Assembly: GCA_020002185.1 (NCBI GenBank) | Contig: CM034539.1 | Coordinates: 31,117,897-31,181,896, forward strand | Length of the DNA stretch: 64,000 nt | Reading direction: 5' to 3' | Origin: Paraescarpia echinospica | Lineage: Eukaryota; Annelida; Polychaeta; Sabellida; Siboglinidae | Position numbers and translations under genes: made by a program | The notes under the pieces: model-generated | What the model was told of the DNA's origin: nothing | Databases searched by the model: none | What the model saw: only the letters and a program-made list of their open reading frames with translations | In this document: positions 24,212 through 36,510 of the stretch, piece after piece | How the letters are laid out: the number at the start of each line of letters is the position of its first letter | Position numbering within the stretch: the stretch's first letter is position 1

Positions 24212-25252
24212 CCGTAATGACCGTATGTATTGGGACACTTAGACATAATTAAATTATCAGCTGTCCCAAAACATATGGTGCAAAAAATAATTCTCAGATT
24301 CACTGTCTCAATACTTAGGGATGCAAATGAATCCTGACGTCGTGTCGTCCCCATTTTATTACCGCGGTTGTTGAGCTGGCTTTGTAACTTCACAGTAGTT
24401 ACCTCGTCCATTACCCTGCTACTAACTGTATTCTGAGTTGATGAATGGCCCCATATACTGTGAAAGAAATGTTATATGTAATGTAGGGACTACACCTCAG
24501 CCATGTGAAATGTTTAGTCTGTCTGGTATCGGTTTCCCACATTTAATTGTTCGAATACTATTTATTGAGTGACAGCTTGTACCACCCATCAGGCATGTGT
24601 TAATTTCAGTTGTTAATTTGTTAATTCTGTTAACTTAATGTAATTAATTAACTTTATCAGGAGACAACAATTAATTTAATTAATTAACTTTTCTGGAAGA
24701 GAATAATTTAATATAAAAACTCTAATATATATATATATATATATAATTAGCTTTGATGATATTATAACAAACCCTGAGTTATTCTTCGAATTCCCACTAA
24801 ACTTACGGCAGATTAAAATACCAACTATATGTGAAACGATGTGCAAGTCTTGGGACAATGCAGACTATTGAGAGATCATGCAATTTTGTACATTATAATC
24901 AAACATTGAGGGACTGCAACTAGGATTTTAGATACATACTGTGATACTTCCTAAATATATAAAGGCCACAGCTGGTTGCTGAGAGAAGGACAAAACACCG
25001 TTGCTGGTGCGGTAGTTACATCACCCAAGTTTGTGTTGTTCACATCAGGGCGCCTGCGGTTGTAATACATTTTATTGATACACTGTTTTTTATTTATGCG
25101 TCAGCATCGGGGAAAAAGTGGGTACTCGCTCCTCAAAAGTACGAATAATTGGTGTCCCAATACATAGGGACAAAAATAATTACATTTACAAAGGTGTCCG
25201 AAAACATACGGCACAGAAAAATAATGTGTCCCAGTACATACGGTCATTACAG
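24212..25252. mobile_element. Tc1/mariner-like MITE, about 1.04 kb
   Basis: The ends CCGTAATGACCGTATGTATT and, inverted, CTGTAATGACCGTATGTACT form a roughly 27-bp terminal inverted repeat that runs on to GGGACAC. TA stands at both borders (24210-24211 and 25253-25254). Internal copies of 'TGTCCCAATACATAGGGAC' and 'GTCCGAAAACATACGG' give further dyads. No transposase frame is present. It contains the truncated hAT MITE copy at 24590. Confidence 0.82.
24590..24780. mobile_element. Truncated second copy of the hAT MITE
   Basis: CAGGCATGTGTTAATTTCAG and the following ~190 bp match the left part of the element at 15212. The right end is not found, and the preceding CCACCCAT has no partner downstream. 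It also contains a (TA)n run at 24725-24746. Confidence 0.7.
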
Positions 25253-26185
25253 TAGTTAATAATAATAATACCTGTGTTTATTTTTTCAACATAAGAACAA
25301 TACAGAAAGTGTGATACATCAAGAAACAATTGTGTCAGAAAAAAGGGGTATACTGTCGAGAAAATTCTTATATTTGTATACCCCTATGAATTATCTGCTT
25401 ACAACACATGACAAAAATTACATAAATACACATTAAAGTAAAAAATTTTGGCCGGTTGCGGCGGCTCAAGGAAACAGGCGTTCAGCCGCTCAAGGTCTAA
25501 AGGGTTAATCAAAAATTTTATTTTTTTGAGCTGTCAGTAAGTCATTACAAAAATTTGTATTTAGTGTATAATCTTCGAATACAATCATATTGTGACTTTA
25601 TTTCCTGTGACTTATTTTCCAAGCAAAAACTGTGACTTAATTTATGTGATTTTTTCCCGTGACTTTATTTCTGCCCACCGTCCATCCCTCTCCTTGCAGA
25701 GTGCCACACTGGCCTGGGTAATGTTTGAACAAAATCCACCTGCTTTGTAAGGTGTTCACAGTTTTGAGAAAGCAAAATTAAGATGCAGTTAGGGAGGTTC
25801 ATTTTGGAGAGATTAAGATGCAGTTTAAGAGGGTTCACATTTTAGAGAAAGGGGATTCACAGAAAGGGGGTTGATGTGGCTTAGGTGCCTCATGTAAGTT
25901 AAGATTTTGTAGGGAAGATAGGCTAATTTAGTTGCTTTGATATTAGTACGTGATGGATGCATTCATTACTATCGCAGAGGAAATGCAATAGTTTCATAGC
26001 CATTGCGAACACATTTGTTCATAGTTCCACAACATTCCACTGTGCAGCGGTACTGATTCCAGTTGCTACCTCAAGGGAGCACGCATGAACCTGTACGTTT
26101 GCCATGTCATGCTGAGTCGTGACATGTATAACCCACCATCATCGGTTGTCGGCAAAAATTTGTATGCTTGCCTTACATGTTACAG
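25253..26185. other. Intron 2 sequence, no gene seen
   Basis: Low-complexity AT-rich DNA, with two related segments at 25787-25865 ('TTAAGATGCAGTTWRGRRGGTTCAC'). No exon recognised before the acceptor at 26186. Confidence 0.45.
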
Positions 26186-26305
26186 GTTCTAGGGTTAGTA
26201 CCATAACCGTTGATGATGTTCGTAACTACATCTACTGGAGCGATGAACAGATCATATATCGTGCCACAGTTGGTGGCTTCCATAGGGAAAACTTCTTTGA
26301 CAAAG
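26186..26305 (+). CDS. Exon 3, YWTD (YWSD) repeat
   Basis: The acceptor is CTTACATGTTACAG and the donor is CAAAG/GTAACC. The exon is 120 bp and phase 1 on both sides. The translation contains TITVDDVRNYIYWSDEQIIY, a clear LDLR class B repeat: an aspartate strand, then YWSD in place of YWTD, then a short loop and IYRA. This is the strongest single piece of evidence for the gene family. The exon follows the Ty3/gypsy and Tc1-like insertions of intron 2 and precedes the 76-bp satellite of intron 3. Confidence 0.82.
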
Positions 26306-26754
26306 GTAACCTGAAGTGTACATTTTACATTGGTCTTGTATGAGTGATATGTTTATATACTGGGCAGTCAGGCCTTGACATTAAGTTACCCGATTGCCTA
26401 GGGCAGAGCAGAATTTACACAAGGGTAAGTGAAGTTGGTGTAGTACTTGCCGGGTCAAACATGCAAACGCATGAACATGTAATGAACTATCGACACTGCA
26501 TGGTTTTATCGTTGCATCAATTAACAATACATCCTTCGCCCAGATATAGATTTTATATTCTGAGCATGATTGTGGGGTGAATATGGTCTTGCTGTTTTAA
26601 TACCATTTCAAATTAGACAAATGTTTGGACAGTGTTGTTAGATATAATTAATTGATATGTCATGACGTACTAAAGAATTAATCTACTTTAGTTGAAGAAA
26701 CAAAAACTGCTTGTCAAACGTAGGCTAGAAACAACAAAATTTGTTTACATTCTT

Positions 26755-29700
26755 ACAGTGAAATGATGATTTACTAATAGCATCATGGGCGTCATTCATC
26801 ACAATCCAACGTATGATCATGTATTACATTCTTACAATGACATGATTTACTAAGAGCATAATGGGCATCATTCATCCCAATCAAACATATGATCATGTAT
26901 ATAATATTCTTACAGTGACATGATTTACTAAGAGCATAATGGGCGTCATTCATCCCAATCAAACATATGATCATGTATTACATTCTTACAATGACATGAT
27001 TTACTAAGAGCATAATGGGCATCATTCATCCCAATCAAACATATGATCATGTATATAACATTCTTACAGTGACATGATTTACTAAGAGCATATTGGGCGT
27101 CATTCATCCCAATCAAACATATGATCATGTATATAACATTCTTACAGTGACATGATTTACTAACAGCACCATGGGCATCATTCATCCCAATCAAACATAT
27201 GATCATGTATATAACATTCTTACAGTGACATGATTTACTAAGAGCATAATGGGCGTCATTCATCCCAATCAAACATATGATCATGTATTACATTCTTACA
27301 ATGACATGATTTACTAACAGCATCATGGGCGTCATTTGTCACAATCAAACATATGATCATGTATTACATTCTTACAGTGACATGATTTATTAACAGCACC
27401 ATGGGCATCATTCATCACAAACAAACATGTGATCATGTATATAACATTCTTACAGTGACATGATTTACTAACAGCACCATGGGCGTCATTCATCACAATC
27501 AAACATATGATCATGTATTACATTCTTACAGTGACATGATTTACTAACAGCACCATGGGCGTCATTCATCACAATCAAACATATGATCATGTATTACATT
27601 CTTACAATGACATGATTTACTAACAGCATCATCGGCGTCATTCATCACAATCAAACATATGATCATGTATTACATTCTTACAATGACATGATTTACTAAC
27701 AGCATCATCGGCGTCATTCATCACAATCAAACATATGATCATGTATTACATTCTTACAATGACATGATGTACTAACAGCATCATGGGCGTCATTCATCAC
27801 AATCAAACATATGATCATGTATTACATTCTTACAATGACATGATTTACTAACAGCACCATGGGCGTCATTCATCACAATCAAACATATGATCATGTATAT
27901 AACATTCTTACAGTGACATGATTTACTAACAGCACCATGGGCGTCATTCGTCACAATCAAACATGTGATCATGTATATAACATTCTTACAGTGACATGAT
28001 TTACTAACAGCACCATGGGCGTCATTCATCACAATCAAACATATGATCATGTATTACATTCTTACAATGACATGATTTACTAACAGCATCATGGGCATTA
28101 TTTGTCACAATCAAACATATGATCATGTATTACACTCTTACAATGACATGATGTACTAACAGCATCATGGGCGTCGTTCATCACAATCAAACATATGATC
28201 ATGTATTACATTCTTACAATGACATGATTTACTAACAGCATCATCGGCGTCATTCATCACAATCAAACATATGATCATGTATTACATTCTTACAGTGACA
28301 TGATTTACTAACAGCATCATGGTGTCATTCATCACAATCAAACATATGATCATGTATTACATTCTTACAGTGACATGACTTACTAACAGCATCATGGGCG
28401 TCATTCATCACAATCAAACATATGATCATGTATTACATTCTTACAATGACATGATTTACTAACAGCATCATCGGCGTCATTCATCACAATCAAACATATG
28501 ATCATGTATTACATTCTTACAATGACATGATGTACTAACAGCATCATGGGCGTCATTCATCACAATCAAACATATGATCATGTATTACATTCTTACAATG
28601 ACATGATTTACTAACAGCACCATGGGCGTCATTCATCACAATCAAACATATGATCATGTATATAACATTCTTACAGTGACATGATTTACTAACAGCACCA
28701 TGGGCGTCATTCGTCACAATCAAACATGTGATCATGTATATAACATTCTTACAGTGACATGATTTACTAACAGCACCATGGGCGTCATTCATCACAATCA
28801 AACATATGATCATGTATTACATTCTTACAATGACATGATTTACTAACAGCATCATGGGCATTATTTGTCACAATCAAACATATGATCATGTATTACACTC
28901 TTACAATGACATGATGTACTAACAGCATCATGGGCGTCGTTCATCACAATCAAACATATGATCATGTATTACATTCTTACAATGACATGATTTACTAACA
29001 GCATCATCGGCGTCATTCATCACAATCAAACATATGATCATGTATTACATTCTTACAGTGACATGATTTACTAACAGCATCATGGTGTCATTCATCACAA
29101 TCAAACATTTGATCATGTATTACATTCTTACAGTGACATGATTTACTAACAGCATCATGGACGTCATTCATCACAATCAAACATATGATCATGTATTACA
29201 TTCTTACAGTGACATGACTTACTAACAGCATCATGGGCGTCATTCATCACAATCAAACATATGATCATGTATTACATTCTTACAATGACATGATTTACTA
29301 ACAGCATCATCGGCGTCATTCATCACAATCAAACATATGATCATGTATTACATTCTTACAATGACATGATTTACTAACAGCACCATGGGCATCATTCATC
29401 ACAATCAAACATATGATCATGTATATAACATTCTTACAGTGACATGATTTACTAACAGCACCATGGGCGTCATTCGTCACAATCAAACATGTGATCATGT
29501 ATTACATTCTTACAATGACATGATTTACTAACAGCATCATCGGCGTCATTCATCACAATCAAACATATGATCATGTATTACATTCTTACAATGACATGAT
29601 TTACTAACAGCACCATGGGCGTCATTCATCACAATCAAACATATGATCATATATATAACATTCTTACAGTGACATGATTTACTAACAGCACCATGGGCGT

Positions 29701-31253
29701 CATTCGTCACAATCAAACATGTGATCATGTATATAACATTCTTACAGTGACATGATTTACTAACAGCACCATGGGCGTCATTCATCACAATCAAACATAT
29801 GATCATGTATTACATTCTTACAATGACATGATTTACTAACAGCATCATGGGCATTATTTGTCACAATCAAACATATGATCATGTATTACACTCTTACAAT
29901 GACATGATGTACTAACAGCATCATGGGCGTCGTTCATCACAATCAAACATATGATCATGTATTACATTCTTACAATGACATGATTTACTAACAGCATCAT
30001 CGGCGTCATTCATCACAATCAAACATATGATCATGTATTACATTCTTACAATGACATGATGTACTAACAGCATCATGGGCGTCATTCATCACAATCAAAC
30101 ATATGATCATGTATTACATTCTTACAATGACATGATTTACTAACAGCATCATCGGCGTCATTCATCACAATCAAACATATGATCATGTATTACATTCTTA
30201 CAATGACATGATTTACTAACAGCATCATGGACGTCATTCATCACAATCAAACATATGATCATGTATTACATTCTTACGATGACATGATGTACTAACAGCA
30301 TCATGGGCGTCATTCATCACAATCAAACATATGATCATGTATGACATTCTTACAATGACATGATTTACTAACAGCATCATCGGCGTCATTCATCACAATG
30401 AAACATATGATCATGTATTATATTCTTACAATGATATGATTTACTAACAGCATCATGGGCGTCATTCATCACAATCAAACATATGATCATGTATTACATT
30501 CTTACAGTGACATGATTTACTAACAGCATCATGGGTGTCATTCATCACAATCAAACATATGATCATGTATTACATTCTTACAGTGACATGATTTACTAAC
30601 AGCATCATGGGCGTCATTCATCACAATCAAACATATGATCATGTATTACATTCTTACAGTGACATGACTTACTAACAGCATCATGGGCGTCATTCGTCAC
30701 AATCAAACATATGATCATGTATTACATTCTTACAGTGACATGATTTACTAACAGCACCATGGGCATCATTCGTCACAATCAAACATATGATCTTGTATTA
30801 TATTCTTACAGTGACATGATTTACTAACAGCATCATGGGCGTCATTCATCACAAACAAACATATGATCATGTATTACATTCTTACAGTGACATGATTTAC
30901 TAACAGCATCATGGGCGTCATTCGTCACAATCAAACATATGATCTTGTATTATATTCTTACAGTGACATGATTTACTAACAGCATCATGGGCGTCATTCG
31001 TCACAATCAAACATATGATCATGTATTACATTCTTACAGTGACATGATTTACTAACAGCATCATGGGCGTCATTCGTCACAATCAAACATATGATCATGT
31101 ATTACATTCTTACAGTGACATGATTTACTAACAGCATCATGGGTGTCATTCGTCACAATCAAACATATGATCATGTCTTACATTCTTACAGTGACATGAT
31201 TTACTAACAGCATCATGGGCGTCATTTGTCACAATCAAACATATGATCATGTA
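26755..31253. repeat. 4.5-kb satellite of ~76-bp units with higher-order structure
   Basis: About 59 tandem copies of a 76-bp unit (78 bp where TATATAAC replaces TATTAC) fill intron 3. The unit contains TTACTAACAGCATCATGG, a CGTCATTCATCACAATCAAA segment and the palindrome-bearing CATATGATCATGTAT. Diagnostic variants, such as GGGCATTATTTGTC and CATGGTGTCATTC, recur about 763 bp apart, so blocks of ten units have been duplicated as a whole around 27775-29300, with a further partial block near 29546-30000. Open minus-strand frames occur only where 78-bp units follow each other and are not genes. Confidence 0.97.
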
Positions 31254-31324
31254 CATCACAAATGCTCTGTGTGTGGTAATTACTGACTTGTTTACATTCT
31301 AGATGTGATTTCACCTTAGGTGAA

Positions 31325-31375
<51 letters not shown>

Positions 31376-31384
31376 CACACACAC
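31325..31384. repeat. (ACGC)n / (AC)n microsatellite
   Basis: About twelve GCAC tetranucleotides pass into (AC)n directly upstream of exon 4. Confidence 0.97.
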
Positions 31385-31456
31385 GAATTACAATTTAATT
31401 TGTATTCGTTGAATTTTTTGTCAGTACGTAATGATTACATCCTTTTTTTCTTATAG

Positions 31457-31610
31457 TTAGACCGATAAAAATATTAGCGGTTGACACGAAAAGTGGAAGT
31501 CTGTACATTGGCAAAGACAATGATGTAATCCTTGTCACACAGAATGGCAGTGAGACCTTTCATACAATGGACAGAAAGGTTAAAGGCATTGCTGTTGATC
31601 CGGTGAACAG
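31457..31610 (+). CDS. Exon 4, next propeller strands
   Basis: The acceptor is TTTTTTTCTTATAG and the donor is AACAG/GTAATC. The exon is 154 bp, enters in phase 1 and leaves in phase 2. It encodes IKILAVDTKSGSLYIG and ends with GIAVDPVNR, the usual LDLR class B layout in which 'GIAVD' begins the following YWTD repeat. Exons 1-4 give one open frame of about 165 residues. No further exon could be recognised to the right within the window; intron 4 would have to hold the LINE and perhaps the Polinton, or the gene continues beyond 64000. Confidence 0.77.
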
Positions 31611-31734
31611 GTAATCAATATTTTTTATGTACATCAAACAATGCAAATTTCACAATAATGGTAAAATAAATACACTACAAAACAAATTAAATATATCCTT
31701 GTGCGTACAGTAACTTATATATGTATGTATGTAT

Positions 31735-31800
31735 ATGATATATATATATATATATAATTATATATATGAATATATTTCTTATATTATATAGGCTCGGGCA
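31735..31800. repeat. (TA)n tract
   Basis: Imperfect alternating TA run in intron 4. Confidence 0.85.
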
Positions 31801-32617
31801 AAGATTTGTAGAACCAAACACAATTTTCAGCATTACATAACTGTTTTATTTATGTGTCAATTTGCATAATATTCAATATACACAGAGACGATTATACAGG
31901 TACTGTGTGCCAAATACCATTGGGCTAGGTTTAACATAAATTGAGATATATACTGCTTTGAAAATAGAGAAATATGTATCCACCCAATAAGCGGTCTTGT
32001 TACACATTGGCTACGGATGGCAGGCTATCTCAACTATCGTCTGCATGATAAAACGATAGTTTGATAGGAACGAGAGCCATGACTCTGGACAGCGTTCACA
32101 TTGTCGAACACCGGCATTGTTTACATGAGCATCGGTCATCGCCAGTCATAATGATAACGTGATACATTTGGTATTCATGGGTATTCAGATGCACATTTAT
32201 CATGGTATAATGTGCCTGATCCTGGCAATACCGGCCTTAGAATTGAGCCTCAGGCACAGCCAAAACTAAGAAATGCTTTTGATGTGCTGAGGACAGCCAG
32301 CTAAAGTATCAAACCCCCCAGCTGTAAATAGGTCAGTGATGTCTCAGATTTTGCATTACTAGCAGACTGCAGAGTGATATCACGATTAAAAATCTTCATT
32401 TAACATTGTGTTATCACTTCTTGTAGTCGCTATCTTAATTTCGTAAAAGATGTGCACAAATAAGAATTTCGGAAAAGTCAGCATGACATCGCTCCAAGCG
32501 AACCTTTGACTTTGTGGACTTCTTGTGAAGCGACCAACAGACACCTCAGTATCAACATATTTGTTTACAAAATCCGGGCCAGTAACTTTTAAAATCTTAC
32601 AAAACAAAACCTTAATG
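31801..32617. other. Intron-like sequence, no gene seen
   Basis: Non-coding sequence carrying the inverted copy (32278-32330) of the short repeat at 23939. Confidence 0.45.
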
Positions 32618-34010
32618 TCAAGGCCTGTTTGCGGATGATACAATTTTTTTTAGAAGAATTAAAGATAGACAGCATTTACAAGATGATCTTGACAGGCTGA
32701 TCAAATGGTCTGAAAAATGGCAAAAGTTGTTCAATTTTGGGAAATGTAAAAGCCTCCACACAGGACATGGGAACGAAGATGTAGAATATACAGTGGGGGC
32801 ACTGTACTAAGTGCTACTGTAAAAGAAATGAGTGTTTAATCCAGCATGAATTAAATACATTTTACTCACAGCACTGAGGCATAAACATTGGCCAGACACA
32901 TCTGGACAACATTGATGTTGCCTCTGCGCTAAGTTGGATACAGCTATCCCTTGGGAATACAACAGAAAACGGGCTGCAGAGAGCGTGGGATTGTTTGGGT
33001 GGTTTCTGGGCCCCACATTTATTCCGCTTAGATAGTTAATTATTGGCATTCCCATCGACAGATATGTACGACTCATCTACGCTTGTAAGGAGAATTGCCT
33101 TTTGCTATCTAGGTCGATGGCAATGCCCATTGTCTTGTCTTTACCATTTACAATACTATTGACTACATGTAATTAAAGGCATTGCCATTTTCCACCCTTA
33201 TTCCATGACTCTTTCTCTACATAAACCTGGCAACGCGCAACAGATTCCAATACACATCACATCCTATAACTACACTATAGATGAGGCGAGGAGCAGTGAG
33301 TAAAAAGGACTTAGGGTTAACCATTAATGCTGATATGAAGGTTTCAGAGCAGTGCAGAATTGCAGCTTCAAAGGGAAATCAAATCCTTGGATTAATTAGG
33401 CAAAATATAGCGTATTAGGAAAAAGAACTAATAATACCACTGTACAAAACAATAGTTAGGCCTCATTTAGAATATTGTATACAAGTGTGGAGGTCCTATT
33501 GCAAGAAGGACATAGATATGCTAGAAAGAGTACGGAGGAGAGCGACTAAAATGATACCAAAACTTAGGGATCTTAGTTATGAAAAACACCTAAAAGAATG
33601 TGGTTTAACAACACTATATAGAGATCAGGAGATTGATAAGATAGAAGTGTTTAAAATGTTGAATGGATTATTGGTTATGAAAATATTGATAGAAATATTG
33701 TTTTCTCAGTTAAGAAATATAGAAAGACTAGAGGACATGAAGTTACATTAGTAAAGAAGCAGTGTAGATTATATATAAGCAAGTTCTAATTTTCACAAAG
33801 GACTAAATTAATGGAACAGATTATCTGATGATTGTGTAGGTGCTAGTAGTCTGAATATGTTTAAAAATAAAATTGACACATACCTCAGAAGGGCGGGATA
33901 CACATAGATAAAAGGGTTGGACTCTCGATAAGCCAAAGGGCTTCCTAGTCCACCTGCCATCTAGAGTTAATTCTCTGGGTGGCAATCTTGTTAAATCTTG
34001 TTATCTCCCC
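32618..34010 (+). mobile_element. 5'-truncated LINE (CR1/jockey-like), interrupted by ~465 bp
   Basis: The 5' part (32618-32830) encodes the reverse transcriptase motif LFADDT followed by LQDDLDRLIKWSEKWQKLFN and FGKCKSLHTGHGNED. Reading resumes at 33300 with KKDLGLTINADMKVSEQC, then IIPLYKTIVRPHLEYCIQVW and LERVRRRATKMIPKLRDLSY, the usual C-terminus of non-LTR reverse transcriptases. The piece between (about 32830-33300) is foreign to it. There are at least two lesions: a frameshift before 32810 and a TAG at about 33417. The 3' tail ends near 34010. It is a dead insertion. Confidence 0.85.
32830..33299. mobile_element. Insertion of unknown class inside the LINE
   Basis: The segment splits two colinear parts of the LINE reverse transcriptase. 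TGAGT words stand at both edges (about 32826-32831 and 33297-33301), a possible short target duplication. An open minus-strand frame of 89 residues is present but not convincingly like any transposase. Confidence 0.5.
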
Positions 34011-34910
34011 TCCACTCACACCTGTGTCTTAGATAGGCAGCCACAGGAGTACAATTACATGTGCAGAAGACATCATGTCGGCGGGTCGTAGTATTATTGT
34101 GGGGGAGCAGGTTCTTTTAACACACACGATATGCAATTATTCACTACTAGTGTTGGGATATGTTGTACTAAACGTTGTTAGTTATTATTATATGTCATTA
34201 CATTAACAAATAATGAGTGTATGACGAAAATTAGTTTTTCAAATCAAATGTGCCGGCTGTGCATACGATCCGTCGCACGTCGCGAAAGTCAATCACAAAC
34301 AGGCTCTTACCTATCGACTTTCGAAGGTCGGCGTGTCCTCAAATCAAAACTTTTTAAAATAATTTTTGCACACGATTACAAATTTAACGACAAATCTAAT
34401 GCTAGCTGTTGCCCGTCGATCAGACCTCAACTTTTGAAGAAATGAACAAAATAAGGACTGCTTGACGATAGGTACAGGTAGGCGGGAGACCATCACCCAT
34501 TGGTCAAATAACATTTCCTGCCTGATAAAAAAAGTGATCGTGTCTTGATACAACAACATTTGGCGAGGCGCCGAGGTTTTAAACAAGGCATTGTTTTGGC
34601 TGATTTTGCGGCACTGCAAAAATCTCAGCAAGTCACATTTCGCGAGTCAGCGAGATACGGGGCTTCATACAACGCGTATGTCGTTCAGGCCTTCAGAACG
34701 CCGGTTAGAGCACTTTTATAAAAGCATGTACACTTCATAATAATAAAGTTATGGAACTGAAGTTTGGTGCATAAACAAACAACGTATAAAACTTTTTAGT
34801 GATATGCTTTTTATTGGCGTACGACAATTCCTATTAGTTGCACACCTTGCTGAAGTTGTGACATTTTCTGTGAAAAATCAATGCCTAAGTCTATATTATA
34901 TGTACAGGTG

Positions 34911-34942
<32 letters not shown>

Positions 34943-35344
34943 TATACATATCTATTAATTTATCATAAAACATAAGTAGCACAAGCTGTGAGGGGTGGGC
35001 AGACGCAAAGATTGCATACACGACACACACATGCAACTCTAAGGTATGCAACACGTAGCAAAGACAGATTCAGCACATCTACCAAAACGTCCGGCGCTCG
35101 ATCGACAGAACACGGTACACGACCGGAAACTCGACATGAGACAGACTGCTTCTGGCGGCAGTTCTCAATTTTTTAATTTCAGCCAACCACCAGTTTGAAT
35201 ATTCGAACGATGCTAAACAGACAATCATTGCAGTAGCCAGAAGACATCATTGGATACTGGACATTGGACATTGCAGGTTATCCTCCGTATGTGCTGAATT
35301 GGCAGTAAAATAATTCAAAACCGCATGCTTTGCCAATGTCCTGG
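34011..35344. other. Non-coding sequence left of the Polinton
   Basis: It includes an imperfect (TA)n run at 34913-34945. No exon or RNA gene recognised. It ends in the Polinton target duplication TCCTGG (35339-35344). Confidence 0.5.
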
Positions 35345-35620
35345 AGTAGTATGTTAGGTGGTCTAGAGGGGACGTTGGATTCGGAGTGGTGCAAGGTCCA
35401 GTACCCGGATGTAGGTCAAGTACCCGGATATAGGGCAAAGGTCAAGTGGCGCCACCTGTCGGATAGGCCATGAACTAAAATAGCGCCACCTCGCGAACTT
35501 TTTATGAACTAAAATAGCGTCACCTGGCGGAATTTTTTATTAACCTACTTTTCCCTGGCGAACAAGTCGTGAACCAAATCAGCACCACCTGGCGGACATG
35601 GGATGAACTACAAGCACCGA
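35345..35620. repeat. Left terminal inverted repeat of the Polinton
   Basis: The first ~80 bp match the inverted right end almost perfectly. The rest aligns through repeated words of the type ATGAACTAAAATAGCGCCAC and CACCTGGCGGA, present three to four times in each arm with different spacing. Confidence 0.93.
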
Positions 35621-35633
35621 CGGCGTTATCAAG

Positions 35634-36017
35634 ATGAGAGGTCTCCTCATCAACAAAGTACGCCAGCATACTCCCTTCTACATCGGGTGCAGATACTGCA
35701 AGAAGCGTATGATTGTCGACGATAGGGGACATTTGCAATGCGAACGACACGGTTACGTTGCCTCTGACATGCATTTCGTGGTGCGCATGTGCATTGTCGA
35801 GACAGCGACGGGTCAATCTATATGGCTGACTTTATTCGATCAGTGTATGGCTCTTCTCCTAGACGTGAATGCTGAGACGTTTGCTGTTATGGACGAAACG
35901 ATGCAGACTTACAAACTGAACTCACTGACGGGAACTCATGTGTCTCTCACCATAAAGAAAACTCGACGAGATACTTACACAAACTTCAACGTCACTCACG
36001 TGGAGGTGATACACTAG
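35634..36017 (+). CDS. RPA-like zinc-ribbon OB-fold protein (putative ssDNA-binding)
   Basis: The 127-residue protein resembles the C-terminal DNA-binding domain (DBD-C) of the large subunit of replication protein A. It has a zinc ribbon C19-x2-C22-x13-C36-x2-H39 (CRYCKK and LQCERHG), then strands FVVRMCIVETATGQSIWLTLFD that read like the RPA1 pattern '..F.Y.....I.D.....W.T.F', and a C-terminal sheet ending THVSLTIKKT. RPA1 normally has four cysteines, so His replaces the last ligand. It would bind single-stranded DNA during replication by the element's polymerase. A Thr/Ala-rich stretch with VTTSA repeats (36019-36189) is open in the +1 frame directly after the stop and may be a shifted tail. 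Recognition is by eye, not by profile search. Confidence 0.6.
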   Translation: MRGLLINKVRQHTPFYIGCRYCKKRMIVDDRGHLQCERHGYVASDMHFVVRMCIVETATGQSIWLTLFDQCMALLLDVNAETFAVMDETMQTYKLNSLTGTHVSLTIKKTRRDTYTNFNVTHVEVIH

Positions 36018-36204
36018 GCTCAGTACCCTGTTTCAGCCTCTCTCTGCTGTCATCCCTGCCGATGTGACAACTTCCGCCGACACGGCCGATGTGACAACTT
36101 CAGCTCCTGTCGATGTCACAATTTCTACTCACGCAACCAATGTGACAAATGCTGCTCCTGTCGCCACTGGTCCGAACTTTACGCTTTAGTTTCCTGCGAC
36201 GGAA

Positions 36205-36510
36205 ATGAAGAAGACGATTGCACGTCATATAGCATGTGCCGTCGTTGAACTCTCGAGACGACAGTGTCTCGCTTGCGAAATAGACGATCCTAGTCAATTT
36301 CATCACGATTGTATGTTACCCGATGACATTCTAATTTACATGCACTTTGACGAGGCTGTGGAGGCCATTAATTCAACTGCAGTGATGAAAGACTGGTTGA
36401 GTGTTTTGTTAGACGCAGGTTTGAAGCTATCCGACCTGACGTCTGATCATTTGTGTACTATCGGGAGTTGGTTGCAAGAACCGTTTTCAGAGGAGTGGCG
36501 AAACAATTAA
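36205..36510 (+). CDS. Small Cys/His protein conserved in Polintons
   Basis: The 101-residue protein has an N-terminal cluster C21-x2-C24, H33, H34 and C36 (RRQCLACE...PSQFHHDC), a pattern I associate with small proteins of animal Polintons whose role is unknown. The remainder is acidic with predicted helices and ends WLQEPFSEEWRNN. It lies 230 bp before the ATPase; a possible poly(A) signal AATAAA follows at 36548. A 20-bp stretch of it (36366-36385) is duplicated downstream at 36586-36605. Zinc binding is inferred from the Cys/His spacing. Confidence 0.55.
   Translation: MKKTIARHIACAVVELSRRQCLACEIDDPSQFHHDCMLPDDILIYMHFDEAVEAINSTAVMKDWLSVLLDAGLKLSDLTSDHLCTIGSWLQEPFSEEWRNN

Noticed and set aside
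26792..29806. Minus-strand frames with MIICLIVMNDAHG repeats
   Set aside because: They arise where 78-bp units of the satellite follow each other and break wherever a 76-bp unit occurs.
26755..31253. Possible CRISPR array
   Set aside because: The units are head-to-tail without unique spacers, and the context is an animal genome.
32807..33076. Minus-strand frame with RNHPNNPT, reminiscent of P-element/THAP9 transposase ends
   Set aside because: The similarity is too short, without flanking domain residues.
34988..35176. Basic 62-residue frame left of the Polinton
   Set aside because: Composition-biased, no homologous pattern, no splice or promoter context.
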